Below are positions 43,480-53,835 of a DNA stretch of 64,000 nucleotides, in pieces; positions within the stretch are counted from its first letter, which is position 1; each line of letters starts with the position of its first letter. Source of the stretch: Protopterus annectens (lineage: Eukaryota; Chordata; Ceratodontiformes; Protopteridae); NCBI RefSeq assembly GCF_019279795.1, contig NC_056730.1:607682198-607746197 (forward strand), in the 5' to 3' direction. The notes under the pieces are model-generated. The model was not told where the DNA came from. It saw only the letters and a program-made list of their open reading frames with translations, and did no database searches. A program made the translations under genes and the position numbers.

Positions 43480-44675
43480 CTAGGATATTGCTACTCCTTC
43501 CACTGAGGTGTCAGTCCGAGCATCACTGAGGAGATCAGTCACCAGATCTCCATCAGACTCCTGCAATCCACTGCTAATACTCAGCACAAGGGCCTCCCTA
43601 TCATGGTAAGGTTTCATCATGTTAACATGGTACAGTTTGTGCTCCTGCCTACTGCCTAGCAGTTCCACCATGTAGTTAACATCACTTACCTTTCTTACCA
43701 CCTTGTAGGGTCCCTCCCAAGCTGCTTGCAGTTTGTTGTGTGTGACAGGAATGAGAACCATTACCTGCTGCCCTACAGCATACTCTCCAGCTTGAGCATT
43801 CCTATCATACCATAACTTTTTCTGTTGCTGGGCTTCTGCCAGGTTCTCCTGGACCAAGCCCATGCATTCCCTCAGCCTTGTCCTGAGGTTTAGGACACAT
43901 GCCACAACAGACTCCTTGTGAGATTCACATTCACCTTCCTACTCATCTCAAATTAAATCTAGAGGTCCCCTCACCCTATGCCATACAGCAATTCAAAGGG
44001 TGAAAAACCTATGGATTCCTGGGGAATCTCTCTGTAAGCAAACAACAAATGGGGAAAATATTTGTCCCACTCCCTCTTAAACTGTTCTGCAAATGCCCGT
44101 AGCATGGACTTGATTGTAGAGTTTAACCTCCCAACAAGACCATTAGTCTGGGGATGGTAGGGGGTGGTCTTCAGGTGCTTCACACCACAGTACTTCCACA
44201 GACAAGGCAGCAGGTCTGACATGAAATTGACAATTCTGTCAGTCAATATTTCTTTTGGGAAACCTACTCTGCTGAAAATCTCTAACAAATCATTTGCCAC
44301 CTTTTCTGCCTCAATGGAGGACAAAGCCACTGCCTTAGTGTGTCTTGTAGCATAATCTACTACCACTAGGATATACCTTTTCCCTGTGGAACTTGGAGTA
44401 CTCAGAGGTCCCACAATATCCACAGCTACCATCTGAAATGGCTCTTCAGTCACAGGCAAAGGCATCAAAGGAGTTCTCACCTCGTCTCCTGCCTTGCCTA
44501 CCTTCTGGCACTGCTCACAGATCCTACAGTACCCTGTTACATCTCTGGAAATTCCAGGCCAATAGAAGTTCTGCATAGTATGTCTCTTTGTATGTTTTAT
44601 GCCCATATGACCTGCAAAGGGAATATCATGGGCTATGGCTAGAAGCACCAGACGGTAGGCTCTAGGCACTACCAA
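43480..44675 (-). pseudogene. Gmr1-like integrase
   Basis: The zinc domain is complete (H-x4-GH, then CRICEQC). The core has VAVDIVGPL and LTDRIVNFMSDLL for the two Asp residues, but the third catalytic residue is changed: NGLVGRLNST instead of the usual NGLVERFN, so Glu is Gly. A frameshift between 43971 and 43905 separates the core from the C-terminal part, which has WYDRNAQAGEYAVGQQVMVL and WEGPYKVV (GPY module). Integrase inserts the cDNA. Its position upstream of RT is the key Gmr1 trait. Confidence 0.85.
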
Positions 44676-45242
44676 CTACTGTACCCTCTCACCTTCTAGC
44701 CCTCCCTCAGGGGTCCACTGTCTAGACAGTAACCCTTTGTCCCAGTATACAAATTCCCCCTTTCTTTGAGAACCAGGTGCCTCACTAGCTACCTGCATCA
44801 GGCCTTGCAATGTAGGGTCTGAGAGCTGAGCCTGTCTCAATTCTCTCTTTGTAACTCTTCCCAGCTCCCCTTTCACAGGAAGTTTGGAATCCCCTGACAG
44901 CGGTGCCTCACTGTCAGCCTGGGTACTATTACTCACCTCTACCTTTGCAGTCACTCTGTCTAAGGGAATATCAGCACCCACAAGCAGCTGTGGCTCACCT
45001 TCAGTCTCAATGCTGCAGGGTAGCTCCCTCCCTGAAGTAACCACCTCACCAGTCCTGGCTGCAAGTATGTGGTATGTCTGGGTCTCCCCCAGGCTGCTAG
45101 ACCCACATGCTTGTCTCGAAGCCTGACTGTGTGTAACTGCATAAGCACATGGTACTGCCTCATTCAAATCCTTCCCTATCAGGACATCCGCAGGATGGTA
45201 GTTCAGTACCCTTGTTGTCCCGGGACAACCTGCTATTGGCAT
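44676..45242 (-). pseudogene. protease C-terminal remnant and linker
   Basis: The open stretch has HPADVLIGKDL, matching the end of Ty3 aspartic proteases, then a variable linker with REL-QAQLSDPTLQ and VYWDKGLLSRQW before integrase. The catalytic D-T/S-G part is absent: the gag zinc-knuckle region runs almost directly into this piece near 45245, so a deletion removed the protease active site. The frame stays open into integrase apart from a stop near 44676. Confidence 0.6.
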
Positions 45243-45249
45243 TTTGTCT

Positions 45250-46379
45250 TTTCCACTTACTGGCTCTCTCCCCTTTTGTTTCCCACCTTGCCTCCATGGA
45301 CATCTGTATTCTATATGGCCCCACTGGTTGCGTTCAAAACATTTAACCCTAAGTCCTGGACATGTACCTGGACTAGTGGCTTCCCCTGCTATTGGCAGAG
45401 TCTGTTGGGGCAGTCTGGGCTGCCCACCATGGGTTCCTTTAGACCCATGAGCAGTACTGGGGGACCTCTTCCTGTGCAGGGCTGCCCTACTTGCAGGTAT
45501 AGGTCTCCTTTCTTCCCCAACTCATCTGAAATAGCACATTGTGTATCAGCTAACCAGATCCTCATGTCCTTTAGGCAAAGTGCTAAGGGTTTATTCCCTC
45601 ACCAAAAGGTCTGCCAGCCCTTCAAAAGTGGTGATCTGACATCCACTCACTCACCTATGGAAATAAGTGCTCAGTTCAGCAACATATTCACACACATGTT
45701 CATCTGCCTTGCGTCTATGCTCACAAAACTTTTTCCTATAGGCTTCAGGTGTTAACTAAAAAAATTCTAACAGACAATTCTTAACAGCCGTATAATTTAA
45801 GAAATTATGGTGAAGCAGTTTAGACAACACAGTTACAGCTTTACCATGAAGTAAGGGGGTCAGGAACAATACCCATAGTCTTTGGTCAACATCATACTGT
45901 TTACATACCCTCTCAAACATATGAATGAAACTATCAAAATTATCCCCCTCTGTAAATTGCAGAAGAAATTTACTGACCTTTTGTGCTTCTGGGGTCCAGT
46001 TACTCCCTTCCCCATTACCTACATCACTCTGGTGAAGAGTCAGCATCTCCTTTTCATGCTGCTTCTGCCTTTCCTTCCCATCAGCTTCTAGGCATAGCAA
46101 TTTCTCATTCTCTTCAGCCCATAGATGTCTCAGTCTCTCTGCTGCTTCTGTTTCCAAATGCTTGGCCTCCAACTCAAGTCTCATTAGCTCCAGATTGATT
46201 TTTAAGTCCTCTGCAGAAAGATTGAGCTGTCCATTCTCTGAGTGTTGTACACCTCCACTGCCAATCTGATTGTCCTTCTGATTGCTGTTTTCTGATGCAG
46301 CTGTGACCAAAGCTGCAATCATGTCTGCCTTAGTCAGGTTTCCATGTACCAGTCTCTTAGCCTGGCATATCTTAGGCAA
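45250..46379 (-). pseudogene. Gmr1-like gag with SCAN-like capsid
   Basis: The ATG at 46379 opens 207 codons to 45756: a coiled-coil-like charged region (LMRLELEAKHLETEAAERL), then the SCAN-like capsid segment FIHMFERVCKQYDVD, LLTPLLHGKAVTVL and YTAVKNCLLEFF. After a stop, the same region continues in the LTPEAYRKKF-like block (about 45750) and HRRKADEHVCEYVAEL. A zinc knuckle is readable near 45330 (CFERNQWGHIEYRCP), with the second Cys changed to Arg. Vertebrate SCAN domains are thought to derive from gag of this group. Confidence 0.75.
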
Positions 46380-46636
46380 CTAGCTCCTTGACAGCTTGCT
46401 ATACTCTTGTGCTGACATGCTTGCTTGCTCTCCCTGACTAACTAAGCTAACAAAATTAATAAAACAACTGTGATCTGAACTCTGAATATTCACTGCATGG
46501 CTGATTTAGAGTAGAAAAACACCTTCAGTGATCACTGTACACAAGCTACAGGAATTTACTATTCACACCACTACAAGCCAATTGCCTACCAATTAATATG
46601 TAGTGTGGATATCCCACCACTGCCAACCAATTAATA

Positions 46637-46931
46637 TGTGATGCCCGTGCACTGGCCCAGCAATCAAGGAGCCTCAGTCCTCATCACTGACACCAGTGAG
46701 GGGCATCCACAGTGGGAATGATAACAAATACACACACAGTAAAGTACAATTTCCCTTAAGAGCATACATAGATCACAGTCAGTCTGGGGCTGTTTTTTCC
46801 CTTACTCTCCAGATCCCCAATAAGACTCCTCACTGGCACAGCTATAGGGTACAGGTCTCAGCCTAGTGGTCAGGCTAAAACCTCCAGCACCCTCTCTGTC
46901 CAACCAGTGCTTTGTGTCCCTGTCCAATTAG

Positions 46932-47015
<84 letters not shown>

Positions 47016-47325
47016 CTTTAAGATATCAGTTATATACAAACATACATACACTTCTGGGGAAGGCTGACAAAGGTTCTCCAGCTATGCCCCTTCCTGCCAG
47101 TCTATAAGGTCGTACCAGCTGCCATGAACCACTAATATCAGCTAATGATAAGGCCCTTACCAAAGGGTGTCCAAATATTACTGTGCAATATTATTATCCA
47201 AATAGTAAGTGTGACCCAAAGCTAAAGCTATTGGAGTGGCTTGGCCAGTATCACTAAATACATGTAATGTACTCTAGAGCTTAAATTATCTCTACACAAA
47301 ACAGCCACAGTTGAAAGGTTTAAAA
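46637..47325 (-). repeat. Gmr1-like 5' LTR
   Basis: Matches 40449-41072 over its length. It holds a (CA)n expansion at 46933-47012 that is not in the other LTR. Confidence 0.8.
46933..47012 (+). repeat. (CA)n microsatellite in the 5' LTR
   Basis: About 40 CA units replace a short CACATGCACAC-like region of the other LTR (40750-40760), so the expansion arose after insertion. Confidence 0.95.
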
Positions 47326-47625
47326 ATAACCAAAAAACATCAAAGTACACAGGAATCCAGTAACCACAGCTCCACGAAGTGAATAAGGCAGCAAAATTTA
47401 ATCTTGTTGTAATGCTTCATAACCCCCCTTTTTAGCTGAGAATGGAGCAAGGCAAAATTTCTTGCTTATAAAACACCAAAAAGAGTCCAGCACCATTCAG
47501 GACATAGATAAAGTCAAAATTTAATGTGACTAAAACAACAAAGACAGCATACCAGTTTCGGCCAAAATTACAGCCTTCTTTAGTCATTAAATAAATTTAA
47601 TCCATTACATATTTAAATAGTGGGC
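47326..47625 (-). mobile_element. Penelope-like element terminal segment (PLE-5)
   Basis: The minus strand contains a hammerhead-like core (47583-47556) followed downstream by TTATTCACTTCGTGGAGC and GGATTCCTG at 47400-47355, the same kind of end seen in PLE-3 (TGAATAAAATAC, CTCGTGGATTCCTGG). No coding part remains. It abuts the Gmr1-like LTR. Confidence 0.55.
47556..47583 (-). ncRNA. hammerhead-like core in PLE-5
   Basis: The minus strand reads CTAAAGA, AGGC, a loop, GCC, GAAA and CTGG. Stem II (GGC with GCC) and GAAA are kept; one base of CUGANGA is changed (G to A). Confidence 0.45.
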
Positions 47626-47631
47626 AGGATT

Positions 47632-47900
47632 CACGAAGGCTTGCACGGAGTGTAAGAGACGTGCAACACTCCATGCAAGCCTCGCGATCCAGGAACAGCC
47701 CTAAACTCCGTGTAAGAGACCAGCTAAAACGTCTCTTACACGGACTGGGCGTGGACAAGCTAAATACCTCACTTGCATTAGAAAGGTATGCAAATGAGGT
47801 ATATTAGCGATCCACGAAGCAGAAACCAGTCCGTGTAGGAGATGTTTTAGCTGCAGAAATGTACTCAGTTGACAACTGAGTACATTTCTGCAAAATCCAC
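47632..47900 (+). repeat. Harbinger subterminal inverted repeats
   Basis: Three inverted repeats lie close together: AGGCTTGCACGGAGTGT with ACACTCCATGCAAGCCT; CCGTGTAAGAGAC with GTCTCTTACACGG (perfect, 13 bases); and TGCAGAAATGTACTCAGTTG with its exact complement, one base apart (47852-47871 and 47873-47892). The GTGTAAGAGAC motif recurs four times in varied form. Confidence 0.75.
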
Positions 47901-48504
47901 AACAGAGCGATGTCAGCTCCCAAAAAAGGTTGCATATGAATCAGGCAGCATGCCAATGGCCAAATATGTGGCCATTGGCAAGATAACCCGATGCAAAAAT
48001 ATTAAAATATATATATTTTTTTCGGCAATCGCCGATGTTTAAACCAAGCGCAGCCCAGCAAACGGGCTGCGCTATAAAAGCATAAAAAAGAAGGGTATAA
48101 ACCCACAAATGTGGGATTCATGTAATACATGGAATGACAATGCAGGGACCAGCAGACCAAAACCAACATGGCCACCGTGTAGTGGTTGCTAAGGGGGGAA
48201 GCTGAGTCTAAGACATGTAACTAAGCATTAGTAGGCAATCTTATGTAAATGAGGGTTAGGATACTGAATACCACAGTCACATAGCAAATGAGCACGTCCT
48301 GAGTAGTGTAAGAGATACAAAAGGGGGGGAATAGAGTAAGAGATAGGTTACATCACTGGGGGGAATGGTAGAAAGAAACACAGTTCATTGGAGGCCAGTG
48401 TAACATGACAGATGACAGGCACAGATCATGGAAAGAGGTGTGCCACTAGATAAGTCATGGAAAGACAAGAAATGGAAGGTGTACACTGTTACCTACACTA
48501 AAGT

Positions 48505-48790
48505 TTCCTGCTGGCCGTGCATGCGCACGTGTGCGCGCAATGAACCGCGAGTAAGGCAGTGTGGGCGCGTGTAAGGCAGTGTGAGTATGTTGGAAGCTGT
48601 TGGCAGACGTGTAACAGTGTTTGCGCGGTGCGCGTGTAAGACAGTCTGAGTATGTTGGAGGCTGTTGGCAGACGTGTAACAGTGTTTGCGTGGGTGTACG
48701 CGCGTTTAAACCTGAATAAGTAGATCCTTAACCGTGTAAGCACGTGTGCGCGCGTTTAAGCCACTGTGAGCGTGTTTCAGATAGTATGCA
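48505..48790 (+). repeat. CpG-rich tandem repeat region
   Basis: A unit of about 70 bases (GTATGTTGGARGCTGTTGGC, then AGACGTGTAACAGTGTTTGCG) occurs twice in tandem near 48585 and 48655, among GCGCACGTGTGCGCGC-type alternating tracts. It is unusual for the AT-rich window and lies upstream of the transposase, so it may be the element's promoter island. Confidence 0.55.
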
Positions 48791-49004
48791 AGTTGCTCCC
48801 CCCGAGGAAACAGAGGAAAAAGAAAGCAACAGAATTAATAGGAAGCTAGCAGGGATAACTGCTGAAGCTAGCAGGTGAAAATAATTATAAGCAGGCAATT
48901 ACACAGGCAAATTAGTAGCCTAGCCCAGCACTTAAAACACTGCAAACAGTAGTGCAGGATGTTGTCATTAAGAGACACTGCAAAACAGGAGTAAGCTAAT
49001 AGAA

Positions 49005-50186
49005 GTGAAAACTGAAAAAGCTGAACTCAGAGCAGAAATGCTAGGGGCTGCCATAGCTGTCTTAATGAGACATAGGCGACTTGCTGAGGGTGGTGACAAT
49101 GCAGATGGTGCCAGACAACCCACAGTGAGGAGACGGAGAAGAGTGTACAGGCCCAGGGTCACCTACCACGGGTTACATGAGCTGGAGATAGTAGAGCTAT
49201 AGAGTGGACAGAGAGCTCCTGCAGCAGATTGTTGAGCTGTGCAGGCCACGCCTCACACACAGAACCAACAGAGGGAACCCATCCCAGTGGAAACCAAGGT
49301 ATGTGTTGGCCTAAGAATACTAGCAACAGGTACCTTCCAGAGACCAACTGGCGATATGATGGGGATATCACAGGCATCAGCCTCCAGGGTACTACACCAG
49401 TTCCTGGATGCCATGTCAGCACATGTCGGTGATCATGTATATTTCCCCAATGCCCGTGAGGTATTGGCCAGCAATATGCGTCTCTTCCAGCAAATAGCGT
49501 AATACCCTGAGGTACTGGGTGCTATAGACTGCACGCACATACACATCAAAGCACCAGCAGGAGAGCGGGGTAGGGCCTACATAAACCGCAAGGGCTTCCC
49601 CTCCATCAACTGCCAGGTCATGTGTGATGCCCAGGGCATAAAAATGAATGTGTGTGCTGGCTGCCCTGGGAGTTATCACGATTCCCACATCTGGAATTTG
49701 ACGCAGCTGTACCAGACATTTGCCAATGGGGACATCCCACACTGACACCTAGTGGGGGATGCAGGTTATGCACTGGAGCCGTGGCTGATGACACCCATCA
49801 GAAACGCACACACACTTGAACAGGAACGCCATAATGAGGCACACGCACAAACACGTAATGTGATAGAGCGTGTGTTTGGGCTGCTCAAGTCACGGTTCCG
49901 GTGTCTGGACACATCTGGTGGAGCCTTGCAGTACACACCAAGTACATGTACCCAAATTGTCATGGTATGTGCTATGCTACATAATATGATCTTGCGAAAA
50001 CAGCTGCAGCAGGACCAGCATAGGGCCGGCCCAAACAGCCCCCCACCATTGCCAAGGCCAGCACAGGCAGAGCGTGACTCGGAGGAGGAACAACCTGAGC
50101 CTGTCCCAGTAGGCAGAAGGAGGCATGCCCAGTATGCCCTGGCCTTGGCAAAGAGGCAACGCATAGCACATACATTGGCTCAGTAG
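49005..50186 (+). pseudogene. HARBI1-like Harbinger transposase
   Basis: Most of the gene is in one frame. The N-terminus has an Arg-rich block (RRRRRVYRPR), then a helix-turn-helix-like GDMMGISQASASRVLHQFL, then the DDE nuclease: AIDCTHIHIKAP (first Asp), NRKGFPSINCQVMCD, GDAGYALEPWLMTP (second Asp) and RNVIERVFGLLKSRFRCL (Glu). All three catalytic residues remain. A compensated frameshift covers about 49193-49290, and stops stand at 49500-49502 (TAA, probably from CAA) and 49743-49745 (TGA, probably from CGA). A basic C-terminal tail ends at 50186. It cuts and pastes the element in its active form. Confidence 0.85.
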
Positions 50187-50469
50187 GAACCTTGGGAATG
50201 ATACCCCTCTCTGACTCACTCATATAGTAACAGAGATGCCTAACATGACACAACCTGCTCTCAAACATGTACAGGGAAGTGTAATATGCGCATCCGACAG
50301 AGGGAGCCCTGCTGCACCACCTGAGGCATGAATGCTATGTGTCAAGTAATGTAACACCAAGTACTATATGCACACCTGAGGACCCTGACTAACATCCTAT
50401 CCTGACCAAGCATCATGCCACAACATGACAACGAGATGATCAAGTGCAACAATTGACTGATGTATCACA
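50187..50469 (+). other. Harbinger 3' flank, no gene
   Basis: Sequence after the transposase stop with no coding frame and no recognisable right terminus. It merges into decayed CR1 ORF1 sequence near 50480. Confidence 0.4.
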
Positions 50470-51605
50470 GTTAGTCAAAGGGGACCCAGTGTGTGCCAGT
50501 CTGGGATGACATGCTGAGCATGACATGATGCACCACCCGCTAGGACTGGCGTGCACCTATCAGTGCAGGCCATATGGATACTGGCAAAGGCTGTCGTCAC
50601 CCACAGTGTGCCCTGAATAGGTAAGGCTCAAAAGACAAACCTATCTCCATAGGTACCAGAAGGGATAAGAATAAGATAATGGATAAGTTGAAACAGCAAG
50701 ATGCATGCAGTCTGGACTCACCCAGTATGGAGAATGTTGATAACTGTGCTGTAACAGAACACTGAGGCAAGGCCCACAACAGCACCCTAACACTACCAGG
50801 TTACACCTCATACTGTGCTGTACAGCCGCAAAACTTGGAACAAGCTACAAAAGGAGGGTCACTAGCAAGAATTGTCAAGGATAACCACACCCACATGTCG
50901 GTACCACAACAAAAAGCAGCATGGACTAGCCATGCTCAAGTAACAGTGGCTAAAACTGCCCCCCAGTTTATAGCCTGCTACAGACTACTGTCCCAACACC
51001 AGGAACTGCATCTGGCCTATGCTGGAATACATGAATATATCAAGTCGTCCAACCCACATTATATTGGGTGACTGCAAATACCCAGACATAGACTTGGAAC
51101 ATTATACTAGCTCCAACAGTGTCGGACAAAGGTTCATAGAATCCACAAACCAAAAGGCCCAGGAACAACGTACCACTCCCACAAGAGGGGTAAGCACACT
51201 GGATGTGATAATCAGCAACATGGGTACTGGCTGTCAAGATGAGAAGTGTATCGCTCACTGGTAAAACCAGACCATAGAGTAATCACACTGGATATACAAA
51301 ACCTGACCACAGTCCCTGGCCGGGAAATCACAGTGGAAAACATGTGTTAAGCAATACCTGCACTCCTCCAAACTGATGTGGAATCCATTAAAGGTCCCGT
51401 GCAGGTGCAAAATATGGGCCACACCTCAGAACCTGTAATACAGCCATTCCATGAACACTGCCAGGAATGCTTGGATTATGCAGTCCTAAATTAAAACAAG
51501 ACACAGTGCCTAAATCTGGCATGGTGGACACCAGCCATAACCAAACATGCAAGAGAACGAGGAAGCTACTACATGATAGAGCAAACATAAACAATGAAGT
51601 AAGCA
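50470..51605 (+). mobile_element. CR1 copy F, heavily decayed (ORF1 end to ORF2 linker)
   Basis: Readable pieces are the ORF1 end (WDDML near 50502), the endonuclease start (SMENVDNCAVTE near 50728, ATKGGSLARIVKDNHTH near 50840, FIACYRLLSQHQEL near 50970, LGDCKYPDIDLEHY near 51058, TTPTRGVSTLDVIISNMGT near 51175) and linker (FHEHCQECLDYAV near 51445, AWWTPAI near 51520). Many stops and frame changes. Divergence from copy A is much greater than for B or C. Confidence 0.65.
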
Positions 51606-53835
51606 CAGATCAGTAGTATGGCAATAACATCTGTCCACACATGCAATCCACTAAGGCCAGCCACAACAAGTGGAATCTGTGAATCGAGGCAATGTCACAC
51701 CTGGCCCAAGTACACAGACAACCACCAACTCCACCCAAGAAATACAAAAATATGTGAGAGATGCAACCATCCATCCAAACTGGAGGCTGAGCTCCCTCAA
51801 CTCAGTACTCCCAAAACAAGTCAGTAGGAGAAGGTAACCACACATACCACAAACACAGTCCCACATAGACCTATCACAACTGCAAACCAAACACATAAAC
51901 ACAGACAAACATTCCCAGAGGCACAAATTACAAACACAGCACACCAACAGAGGCCTCTAAAGCAGACACCCAATCAAACAGCCCCCAAACATAGCACATG
52001 CAACACATAGCACACAAAGCTGGTGTGCCAAACAGTCACAGGCCAGAAGGAGAAACAACATGCCTGATACAGTTGTAATAGGTGACTCCATAGTCAGACA
52101 CACTGCTGTCCTGCACACCAGACTGAACAAGGGAAAGGGTACAGTAAGCTGCCTGTAGGCTGCCACAACATGCCACATAACAGAAGTATGTAGGTCACTC
52201 CAAAGCAAGTAGAAATATGATGCAGTCATAGTCCATGCTGGTGTGAATGACCTGAGATGTACCACCCTAGACTACAGGAAAAGAGACATAGATGAGCTAT
52301 CTGATTATGTAGTCCAGGCCGGTATGACACTCACCATTCGCAGCATCCTACCCTTACCAAGAGTAATGCCACAGTACAAACACGAAATGATCAGTCATAG
52401 CAAGTGGCACACTTACAGGTGTTATTCCAAGGGGATGCAATGTCTGTCTGCCTGGGATGTCATGCTTGACAAGCCACGCAGCTGTCCTTGGGATGGCTTG
52501 CACCTGTTACCCCTGGGCGTCTGAATATTGGATAAGGCCTTTGCCACCTCCATAGAGCCTTTCGTAGGCAAGGCTGAAAAGACTGACCTACCACCCTACA
52601 AAACATAAGTGGGAAGAAACATAAGGGAAATAATGACCAATGCCAGATGTGTACACCCCAATATGCATGCCCCCGAGGCCATCCCCAGAATGGAGAACAT
52701 CGATGTCTGTGCAGTGACAGAATCCTGCTGCAAGCCTCCTGACAGCACACCAGCACTAAGGTTATACCACGTATCATGTGTCATGGCCCCAAACCCTGGA
52801 ACGAAACATAAAAGGAGGGTGAGTATCCATAGTCAGCACAGACACCCATACGTCCAGGTAACTGACAATGCACAAGGCATTGGAGTACACACATGTGCAA
52901 CTAACTGTAGGCAAGACTGCTGTGCAGTCTGTAGCATGGTACAGACCGCACTCTCACACACAATAACCCCACCCAGCCGTCCTGAAGACAATGGACAGTA
53001 TGAATGTCCCACCAAATAACAAACAAGGTACCACAAATTACCACATAGGTGGTAAACCAGTATGTATAGAAAGAGGAACCAGGGACCTAGGGACAATCGT
53101 GGGCAGTAACCTGCTATGTGACACCCACATTGCCAATGTGGCTAGGAAGACTGTCTACATTTGACACCGTAGCAGGAAAGGAGTCACATCTACGGCAACA
53201 GAGGTCATTGTGCCCCTATACCTTTCTCCAATCACACCCATAATCCAGTACAATGCCTCATATGGGATGTATCTTACCTGACACCTGCAGCAGTTAGAAA
53301 GACCTCAAAGGTACCTCACCAATAGGATAAAGGGTCACAAATATATGTCATATGCTGCCTGGCTGTAGACACCCCAGCTGAATCCAGTCACATATGGCCT
53401 ACACAGAGGCATTGCATGCCTGTTGTAGGAGGCCATGCCCAACACAGGAGTAATGGACATGCCCCACCCTAGAAAACACAAATCCACTGGAGCTGTGAGA
53501 GGGAGAGATGTCAACCTCAACTAATAATGAAATAGGATGTGCTGGTGGGACAGATACATAATCCAGAGGCTCCCCACACCCTGGACCAGAATCCCATTCC
53601 ATGTTAGGCAGAGCTCCTCACTGACACACTTCAACAGGAATCTTGCCAAGTGGATGGATGATTGTAGAGTTACGCTGGGGGTCTTCACTGTGTCATGTCC
53701 AGACAGAGGCACAGCCAAGCAAAACATAAATGGCCATAATATGCACATAGCAAGGGGTATCAAAAGCCACACACACTCTGGCTAGGCTAACAAATGCCCA
53801 GGGTGGATAGCCTAGTATGACCCTATGAACTTATG
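51606..53835 (+). mobile_element. CR1 copy G, heavily decayed, internally deleted
   Basis: ORF1 (51715-52600) and the endonuclease start (52610-52990) join near 53000 directly to the RT C-terminal part (TNYHIGGKPVC), skipping the RT core, then run to the CTATGAAC-type tail at 53820-53835. The RT C-terminus reads RDLGTIVGSNLL, EVIVPLYLSPITPI and FNRNLAKWMDD. The internal deletion removes about 1.9 kb relative to copy A. Confidence 0.65.
51715..52600 (+). pseudogene. CR1 copy G ORF1, Cys-motif and SGNH esterase (decayed)
   Basis: The N-terminal YTDNHQLHPRNTKICERC then SKLEAEL matches copy A. The esterase blocks persist despite heavy decay: VIGDSIVRH near 52073, VHAGVNDL near 52230 and WDGLHLLPLGV near 52490. 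After GVNDLRCTTLDY come extra codons (RKRDIDE) shared with the 7-kb copy but absent from copy A. Stops occur near 52157 and 52210. Confidence 0.65.

Larger units (their letters stand above)
40449..47325 (-). mobile_element. Gmr1-like Ty3 LTR retrotransposon
   Basis: Two LTRs flank minus-strand gag, protease remnant, integrase, RT and RNase H, in that order. Integrase before RT is the Ty1/copia order, but the proteins are Ty3-like, which defines the Gmr1 group of deuterostome elements. The gag capsid is SCAN-like, also as known for Gmr1. The two LTRs differ at about 20 of the first 250 aligned bases by eye, so the insertion is old. Nonsense, frameshift and active-site changes make it inactive. 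Later insertions: a SINE (41251-41508) and a CA expansion in the upstream LTR. Confidence 0.85.
47632..50460 (+). mobile_element. PIF/Harbinger DNA transposon
   Basis: It holds a structured left end (47632-47900), a CpG-rich segment (48500-48790) and a HARBI1-like transposase (49005-50186). The left end has repeated motif copies (GTGTAAGAGAC and relatives) suited to transposase binding. No matching inverted terminus was found to the right; decayed CR1 sequence begins near 50470, so the right end is probably lost. Left boundary estimated from GGGCAGGATTCACG. Confidence 0.7.

Noticed and set aside
45069..45755. Open frame of 228 codons on the plus strand
   Set aside because: Antisense of Gmr1-like gag and protease; the minus strand carries the recognisable blocks.
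40449..47325. Rearranged ordinary Ty3 element as the reason for integrase before RT
   Set aside because: The domains are complete, adjacent and collinear between two LTRs, and the SCAN-like gag fits the Gmr1 group; rearrangement needs more events.
49766..50164. Open frames on the minus strand opposite the transposase
   Set aside because: Cys/Ser-rich shadow of a real DDE domain on the plus strand.
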